Source of the DNA: Lepas anatifera | Lineage: Eukaryota; Arthropoda; Thecostraca; Lepadidae | Assembly: GCA_034440635.1 (NCBI GenBank) | Contig: JAOTON010001526.1 | Location: 3,481,001-3,545,000 of the forward strand | DNA: 64,000 nucleotides | Reading direction: 5' to 3' | Position numbers and translations under genes: made by a program | In this document: piece after piece, positions 57,768-64,000 of the stretch | Layout: each line of letters begins with the position of its first letter | Position numbering within the stretch: the stretch's first letter is position 1 | The notes under the pieces: generated by a model | What the model was told of the DNA's origin: nothing | What the model saw: only the letters and a program-made list of their open reading frames with translations | Database searches by the model: none

Positions 57768-58069
57768 CTGAATAACTTATTAAGGGAAGGTGATAGAGCG
57801 TTTATTTTAATTGCATTAGATTTGCCTTGTCTTTGCGGTTCTAATGATATGCATTTTACATAATTTGGCCTTGACCTGACCTCAGGTCATGTCAAATGCT
57901 TGATTTGCCTAGAAAGGTCATATTATATATCATTCATTCGATTCGGCTTGCTGTGAGGATTCATATAGTTCAAATCGTTTTGCTCTATCTTTACTTCTTC
58001 AGATGAAATGGCCGAAAACCTTCATTTACATGTTATCCCTATGACAGCATGTTTTGATCTCTAGTGACC

Positions 58070-59469
58070 CTAACCCACATCCCACTGGGGGTCTGGCGCC
58101 TCCCTCGCCCCACCGGGGGCCACCGATGCCCCCCCAACCCTGTAACTCCGAAAATATGGGAATTAGCGCAAATCTGCAAAATGCATTAGAAAGCTCGCCG
58201 GAATTCAGTCAGAAATTACTTCTCATGTTTAAGCGCTGACGCCAATGGTTTGACCTCCAGAGGTCAAGTTAGGTCAAGATCGGCTATTTTCACTCAAATT
58301 TGCAAAGCTTAAGCAAACGGGGCATAACTCTTAGGCCATCAGAGCTATTGAGATCTGGTAAAGTACATTCGATAGTAAAATGCCAGACGTTTTTCCGCCA
58401 TGTGAAACGTAATGACCTCCCGCCTGTGGTTTGACCTCCAGAGGTCACCTCGTGACCTAATATGACCTGAGGTCACGAAAGGTCAGAAAGTGACCTTGCT
58501 GTATATCAAATGAAAGCCCGTAACGTGACATACACGATGGTGTTTGATTCAGCGCTCTAGCTTAATTAGGTCAAACGTCATTGTCAAAATACTGCTTTTG
58601 ACCCCTGGTGACCTTGGATGACCTCGGAGAAGTCAAAGGACAAATATGCCCCTGGGATCCGTGAAAGGGTGTTCAAGGCCACCTTTCTGAGCTAGCCGAG
58701 CATTTTCAATCGTTCTTTTTTTATAAATTTTGTCCAACTTGTTCCCAGTACGGCTGCTGGAGTCGGAGTCTCACTAAAGTCCTCAAGGGACTTGTCACGG
58801 AGACCCCGACCCCACCACCCGAACGAGCAACTCCCACAATGAAGGGATAATTTAGAAGCCAAAGTTTAACGTCCCACAAAGCACAGGGACGGCCGCCCCG
58901 CTCAGGTAACCCTCTCACCAGTCGGTTGCCAGCCGACCTACCTCGGGCAAACTATTGAGCGCCGGAGCGTCTCAGGGGAACCGATCCCAAGCCTGGACAT
59001 GCACTGCCACTGCATGCTTCTGAGCAGCGGGCCGGAGCCCAACGCTCTACTAACTGAGCTACCGGGGCGGAGCTCAGTTGGTGACTTTTAGATCAGAAGA
59101 AAGCTTTTCCCCATGCTTTTTCCAATGGGAGAGGTCACCTCGTGTCCCGACCTCAGGTCACGAAATCGAAAAATCCCTGATATAGACCTTGTAGACCCTG
59201 GACGGGTCATAAAGTGTAGGAAGTTTCAAATCGATCGACTTAGAAATGTAGCTCGTATAGAGCTCAAAAGTTGAAGTAAGGTGACCTTGGTTGACCTCGC
59301 CTGGTGACTTGACCTTGGGTGTACCCGGGGTAAACATTTTCAGGGATGGTGGAAAAATGATGAGGTGAGAGGTAGAGCCCTCAACGGCGGTGCTTCGCCT
59401 CGTCGTTTTCCTGCTATCTTGGATAAGCCTTAGGGGGCCATCGATGGCCCCCGGTGGGGCGAGGGTTAA
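58070..59469 (-). mobile_element. TTAA type D element nested in type C (1.4 kb with a SINE inside)
   Basis: Starts CTAACCCACATCCCACTGGG and ends CCCCGGTGGGGCGAGGGTTAA region. The target ACCTTAAATGT of type C is visible intact at ~57585, and here it is split as ACC-CTAA...TTAA-ATGTGACCTG, which shows the TTAA duplication. Everted (TGACCTCCAGAGGTCA) and other AGGTCA pairs are abundant around 58250 and 58435. Confidence 0.85.
58730..59073 (-). mobile_element. tRNA-derived SINE nested in type D
   Basis: On the minus strand the head CGCCCCGGTAGCTCAGTTAG followed by TAGAGCGTTGGGCTCC is a clear tRNA A-box region (59044-59073). A weaker B-box-like GGGATCGGTTCCCC follows. The body matches 21259-21562. 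It splits the type D sequence, which is continuous at the corresponding site of 62031-63061. Confidence 0.8.
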
Positions 59470-59994
59470 ATGTGACCTGAAAAATGTTTCTAATATTTTC
59501 GATGGAGAAGTTGATGGGATACATAGCCCCTTTTTACTGTTTTTCGCTGCCTATCGTGGTTCTCGAGGTCTTAGGGAGGGGGGCGGGTACCCGCCACCCC
59601 CGTCAAAGCGAAGGTGGCTCAGACCCCCGTCAATGCGCGTGTTAAACATCATTCGAATTTCCCTGACGAGAGGAAGAGAATTTTGCCTAAAAAATTAATC
59701 TGACTCAACTATCAGATGCTAGAGCCCAAAAGCTGTATTCAAAATGGCACCTTCTTTGACCTTTCATGACCTCAATTTTGACCAGAGCCCAAAAGTGACT
59801 AATATAGTTTTTCATGAATTTGTATGAGCTATCCACCGGCGTTCGCGTTTTTTCGTTTCCCGCATAGGGGCCGAGTTCGAGGGGGTGGTGTTAAAATACG
59901 TCTCCCCCACCAGGTAAAGGTGGTTTCCCTAGTCAAAAAGTCCTATAGGATTTTCAGAATCGTATAGGGTTGTAAAGGATTCCTATACGAATCC

Positions 59995-61215
59995 AAATCG
60001 CATAGGACTAAGATGGATAGGATTTGCTAATCCTATGCAAGTCTCATAGGATTCATCGTATGGGACCAGGGTGCATAGGATTTGCTAGTCCTATGCAAGT
60101 GACATAGGATTTGCTAGTCAAATGCAAGGGGAAAGGGTTAGTTGGTTCTAAGCAAGGTGATAAGGATTTTTAATCATGCACTGATGCGCTTAGGCCCAAG
60201 GGTGTTGAAAGTGGAGGGGGAGGAGGGGGAAGTCGTGGAACGATCGAAAATCAGGAATACCCCCCAAAGAAAATTGGGCCGTTAAAGGCGCAATTTATAA
60301 TAACAGATAATTATCTGTTTCTTTTCATTTTATCACTACCACCAGCAGGGGCGGATGCAGTGGAGGGGGCAATCCTGTCATGTCTTCCTCACACACCGGT
60401 GAAATTTCACAATAGTTGCAGAAGATGCTAGAAAAATTACATCTTTCATGATTTTTACCCTGGTCATAAGCATACACAGGGAAAGGGCAAAGTAGGAAAT
60501 TTGCCATCTTCCTCTCTGATCGACCCTCAGCACTCCCGGAAGGATCGATGGCAGCCCCGAAATGCCAATTCGCACCTCCCCCTTCTCAGCTCGCGAGTTC
60601 CAGCGCCTCTGGGATAGAATTAAGGAGCATAGGATTTGGTAGTCCTGTGCAAGTCGCATGGGATTCATCGCATGGGACCAAGGTGCATAGGATTTTCTAG
60701 TCCTATACAAGTTACACAGGGTTTGCTAGCCAACTGCAAGGGGAAAGGGTTAGTTAGTTCTAAGAAAGTGTATAGGGATTTTATGATCCTGTACTGCCCT
60801 ATGGGCATAGGTCCATGAGCGTTGAAAAGGGAAGAGAAGGGGGAGGGTAGGAAGAGGAAAGTCGTGGAACTATCGGAAATCAAGAAATCGCACCCTCCAA
60901 ATGAAATTGGACCGCTAACTCTTTTATCATTTTATGACTACTAGGTATCTGCAGGGGCAGATCAAGGGGCGTGGGGCAGTCCGGTCATGTCGTCCATCCA
61001 ATTCGGTGAATTTCACCTTATCTTAGAAGTTTGCGGAAAAAGCAACACTTATTGTGATTTTCCCTGCTCAAAGGCAGATCAAAGGGAAGGGAAAAGGATG
61101 GAATTTGCCGTTCCCCTTTCCGATCGACCCTCGGCATGCCCGGAAGAGTCGACTGCATCCCCCTATAATGTCAATTCCCACCTCCCCCTTCCCAGGGTCC
61201 GACTTCCGTCGCCCC
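59995..61215 (+). repeat. ~612-bp tandem duplication
   Basis: GTGCATAGGATTTGCTAGTC at ~60072 and GTGCATAGGATTTTCTAGTC at ~60683 begin equivalent stretches. Both copies continue through AAGGGGAAAGGGTTAGTT, a GTCGTGGAACNATCG block, a CAGGGGC(G/A)GAT terminus and a CCGATCGACCCTC block. The copies are noticeably diverged. Confidence 0.8.
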
Positions 61216-61366
61216 TGCGATAGGTCTTGACGCAAACTTGAAAGGGGTTTGTACCTAAAAGTGACGCCCCCTGACACTGTGCCTACGATCGACAATCCTG
61301 TATCCGCCTATTGCTCTGGATTGCACCCCCAAACGTTTCGCCTAGATCCGCCTCTGACTACCAGGA
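60953..61366. mobile_element. hAT-like element within second tandem unit
   Basis: CAGGGGCAGATCAAGG at the left and GCCTAGATCCGCCTCTG at the right are inverted. A related left end (CAGGGGCGGATGCAGTGG) is in the first unit at ~60346. Confidence 0.45.
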
Positions 61367-62030
61367 CCTACGTGTTAAGTAGGTACGGACTTACGAAAAT
61401 GTGTAGAGGTGCATTGCCAGCCACGCAATATGCTCAAAATTTGCGCAATGCAAAGCCAATCCTGGGCCCTAGCCCCCAGGAAAACCGTTTACTGATTGAG
61501 CTTTTACTACCCTGGGTTGAACGGCGTTGACGGCGTTGAATTGTATCGTTGCCGTCTTGCGGACGAGACGGCATGAACAATACATCCAACGCATGATGCG
61601 TTGGGAACAGGGGTGGGGAGGGGGAGGGGGCAGCCGGCCAGCCAATGGCGTGTCACTGCGTTTGAAACGGCTGGCGCCGCCGCCGGCCACCGCGCCGCCG
61701 CAGTCGTTTCAAATCAGTGCGGGAGGTGCGTGGGTCTATGTTGAAGCCCGTTCTAAGGAGCCTACAATGGGCGCAAAATGACCGTCGCCGTCGACGCGCC
61801 CTTAAACCCCACTCATGATGATGATAAAAGAGCCTAAAATTTGTGGTAAGAAGTATCGAAAGATCTCAGTTAAAAGCTTTCATGTTTTTTTCAGTTGTGT
61901 TGTAATTAGTTACTAGTAGCGCGAAATGCTAATCATGTTGTGATCCAGGGCAGTTGAAGTTGTGATCTGTGTGTTAGTAATCGTCACAGTATGCACTCAG
62001 TGGGTTCTCAGTCATCGCATGACAGGGTTG

Positions 62031-63061
62031 TTAACCCGCGCCCCACCGGGGGTCCGGCGCCACCTTCGCCCCACCGGGGGCCATCGATGGCCCCCTCTAA
62101 CTCCGAAAATATGGGCGTTAGTGCAAATCTGCAAAGTGCAATAGAAAGCTCGCGTGAATTCAGTAAGAAATTACTTCGCATGTTTTAGTGCTCAGGTCAA
62201 TGGTTTGACCTCCAGAGGTCAAATTAGGTCAAGATCGTCTATTTTCACTCAAATAGGCAATGATTAAGCAAACTGGGCATAACTCTTATGTCATTAGAGC
62301 TATTGAGGCCTGGTAAAGTACATTTGATAGGAAATTTCCAGTACTTTTTCCGCCATGTGAAACGTAAAGACCTCCCGCCAGTGGTTTGACCTCCAGAGGT
62401 CACCTCGTGACCTAATATGACCTGAGGTCACGAAAGGTCAAAAAGTGACCTTGCCGTATATTAAATGAAAGCCAGTGACAAGACAAACACGATGGTGTTT
62501 GTTTCACCGCTCTAGCTCAATTAGGTCAAAAGTTATTGTCAAAATACTGTTTTTGACCTCTGGTGACCTTGGATGATCTTGGAAAAGTCAAAGGGCAAAT
62601 ATGACCCCTGGGATCCGTGAAAGGGTGTCCAAAAACGTTGTTCTGAGTAGTCTGAGTATTTGCAATCATTTTTGTGGCTTTTATATCATGAAACAACTTT
62701 TCCCCATGTTTTTCCAATGGGAGAGGTCGCCTCGTGACCTGACCTCAGGGCACGAAATAAAAAAATCCCGGATATACACCTTGTAGACCCTGGAGGGGTT
62801 ATGAAGTGTAGGAAGTTTCAAATCGATCGACTTTGAAATGTAGCTCTTACAGAGCTCTAAAGGTGAAGTGAGGTGACCTTGGTTGACCTCGTCTGGTGAC
62901 CTGACCTTGGGTGACCCGGGTTAAAAAATTTCAGGGATGATGGGAAAATGATGCAATGAGAGGTAGAGCCCTCAACCGCGGTGCTGCGCCTCGTCGTTTT
63001 TCTGCTATCTCGGAAAAACCTTAGGGGGGCCATCGATGGCCCCCGGTGGGGCGAGGGTTAA
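62031..63061 (-). mobile_element. TTAA type D element (1031 bp)
   Basis: TTAACCCGCGCCCCACCGGG at the left and CCCCGGTGGGGCGAGGGTTAA at the right. By direct count it holds about 20 exact AGGTCA/TGACCT hexamers; about 0.5 would be expected in random sequence of this length. Arrangements include TGACCTCCAGAGGTCA at 62206 and 62387, AGGTCACCTCGTGACCT at 62397, and TGACCTGAGGTCA at ~62418. No coding capacity. Confidence 0.85.
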
Positions 63062-63157
63062 AATCAAATAATTGTATCTGGGGTCGACAAAGACAAAAAC
63101 GCGTCATTGGAATCAACTTTCACCGTTTTACTGCGAGAATAATTAAGTTGCGCTAGT

Positions 63158-63433
63158 GTGACACTCTGCGATTACGCTGACAAGGAAGTTCCATATAGCA
63201 TGTTTGATTATGCGGTGGATTTTATTTGCAGGCAGAGTCTGTCGGGATCTATTCAGTCTGAAGATTTCAGCGAGGATTCCAACATGATGTTACGCAATAG
63301 TCCTTCACGATACCGTGCTAGATATCATGCAAATCTGCATGATGAGGAAGAACGCGGCGTCTTCGACATCCAGCTCACTAATCATGTGCAGCGTGGCAAC
63401 CCAGTCGAGCCAGTGTTTTGCGCTAGGAAGTGA
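63158..63433 (+). CDS. Candidate 91-residue ORF, unrecognised
   Basis: ATG to TAG after a type D element. The product is hydrophilic with an acidic stretch (IQSEDFSEDSN) and DEEERGVFDIQ; there is no signal, membrane span or known motif. The opposite strand is also open here, so it may be chance or part of the surrounding repeat. Confidence 0.2.
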   Translation: MTLCDYADKEVPYSMFDYAVDFICRQSLSGSIQSEDFSEDSNMMLRNSPSRYRARYHANLHDEEERGVFDIQLTNHVQRGNPVEPVFCARK

Positions 63434-63572
63434 CATGTAGGTATTCCCGAATGTTATGGTGTGATATTTATTCCTGAAGTTCAAGTTGTGTACAAAGAAA
63501 TCACGGTCCTCTGTCTTTTTAAGAACTGGCCTCTTCTCTTTCTCCTTTCCTCTTTCTCCTTTCCTCTTCGCT

Positions 63573-63574
63573 TC

Positions 63575-63641
<67 letters not shown>
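63573..63641. repeat. (CT)n microsatellite
   Basis: About 70 bases of almost pure CT repeats preceded by TTTCTCCTTTCCTC low-complexity DNA. It generates a spurious Glu-Arg repeat frame on the minus strand. Confidence 0.95.
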
Positions 63642-63643
<2 letters not shown>

Positions 63644-64000
63644 GCTACCGTATTTGTACAGTAGAGAGCTCAGGGTCGGCGCTGATGCGGGGCAACCCAG
63701 CCAAACCACCTCGTGTCAAGATGTGCTATTTATTCATGAAGGTAAAACTGTCCGTAAATACAACACCTACTGTTTTTTTCGTATTGGCCAGAATTGTGGC
63801 TGGGTAAACGATTCCTATGAGGAAAGATCCTAAAGGACGGGAGGAAATCCTATAGGATTTGCATAGGATTCGGATAGGATTCGTATAGGATTTGCAGAGG
63901 ATTTGCGTAGCATTCCTATCCGATCGGTAAAAAATCCTATAGGATGTCAAAGCAAATTCTATACGACAGGAAAAAATCGTATAGGATTTTCAAATCTTAT

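Larger units (their letters stand above)
55357..59645 (+). mobile_element. TTAA type C element nested in type A, itself carrying three insertions
   Basis: TTAACACGCGCATTGACGGG at the left and CCGTCAATGCGCGTGTTAA at the right are inverted. The perfect hairpin ACGGCGGCG/CGCCGCCGT is at 55421-55443. The type C sequence is split by type B (55554-56752), type C (56915-57767) and type D (58070-59469). Flanks GTCATATTAA and TTAAACATCATTCG rejoin as in the uninterrupted type A copy. Confidence 0.85.
53483..59932 (+). mobile_element. TTAA type A element, interrupted by nested insertions (outermost)
   Basis: Begins TTAACCCCCCCGGTTTGGAC with hairpin ACAGCGGCGCAAAGCACCGC at ~53535. Its own sequence occupies 53483-53580, 54780-55356 and 59646-~59932, which together are collinear with 18427-19427: GTTAGGTCATCTCAGG in the second piece, CATCATTCGAATTTCC and TTTTTCATGAATTTGTATGA in the third. 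It is interrupted by a type B element (53577-54779) and a type C element (55357-59645). The right terminus is cut near 59932 where another repeat begins. Confidence 0.75.
59933..64000. repeat. TCCTATAGGATT-rich repeat region, probable large element running off the window
   Basis: From ~59936 many strings such as CCTATAGGATT, CATAGGATTTGCTAGTCCTA and CGTATAGG occur. The same strings, densely packed, reappear at 63826-64000, ending GAAAAAATCGTATAGGATTT, which mirrors the beginning. Internal part: a ~612-bp tandem duplication, a CpG-rich patch near 61620-61710, a type D element and a CT microsatellite. No gene with a known family. Confidence 0.5.

Noticed and set aside
63305..63709. 134-codon minus-strand frame with a Glu-Arg repeat
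   Set aside because: The Glu-Arg part is the CT microsatellite; the remainder is unrecognised and overlaps an open frame on the other strand.

Overview
The window is eukaryotic, non-coding-dominated DNA, most likely from an invertebrate animal. It has no operons, no Shine-Dalgarno-led genes and no long open frames. Instead it carries tRNA-derived SINEs, a Penelope-type GIY-YIG fragment, hAT-type elements with 8-bp target duplications, many TTAA-flanked non-autonomous elements, satellite arrays, microsatellites, and GC-rich CpG-dense islands in an AT-rich background. The species cannot be told from the sequence. No long conserved host gene was recognised. The best protein-coding candidates are two tandem, related small ORFs at 3552-3971 and 4054-4488 (one membrane span followed by a Cys/Arg/Pro-rich tail), with a polyA signal after the second.

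Layout. 1-5 kb: CpG island, one TTAA element, and the small-ORF pair. 5-13.7 kb: CpG island, two 1-1.2 kb TTAA elements, hAT-type MITEs and a GGGCCC-rich satellite. 13.9-23.4 kb: CpG-rich patches with 38-bp and 44-bp tandem repeats, a TTAA MITE, one TTAA element and a SINE remnant. 23.7-32.6 kb: a 250-bp hAT MITE, then a 7.7-kb TTAA-flanked giant palindrome with ~2.7-kb arms whose inner parts are a CTGAGCTGATC-type satellite, abutted by another TTAA element. 33.5-34.3 kb: SINE plus Penelope GIY-YIG remnant. 35.6-42.6 kb: more CpG islands and a 650-bp MITE with perfect 16-bp ends. 45.9-49.5 kb: a 3.6-kb hAT-type element with an exact 8-bp target duplication, filled with the same satellite type. 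51.6-53.2 kb: Penelope-like inverted repeat, a terminal fragment of the palindromic element and a TTAA element. 53.5-59.9 kb: TTAA elements nested up to four levels deep. 59.9-64 kb: a TCCTATAGGAT-rich repeat with a ~612-bp tandem duplication, another TTAA element and a CT microsatellite.

Main pattern. At least six TTAA element types (called A-F here) share three things: TTAA at the ends, a GC-rich hairpin near one end in most types, and a very high density of AGGTCA/TGACCT hexamers, which is the nuclear-receptor half-site, in direct, inverted and everted pairs. None encodes a visible transposase, so they would have to be mobilised in trans. In the entries below, element orientation is + when the GC hairpin lies near the left end.
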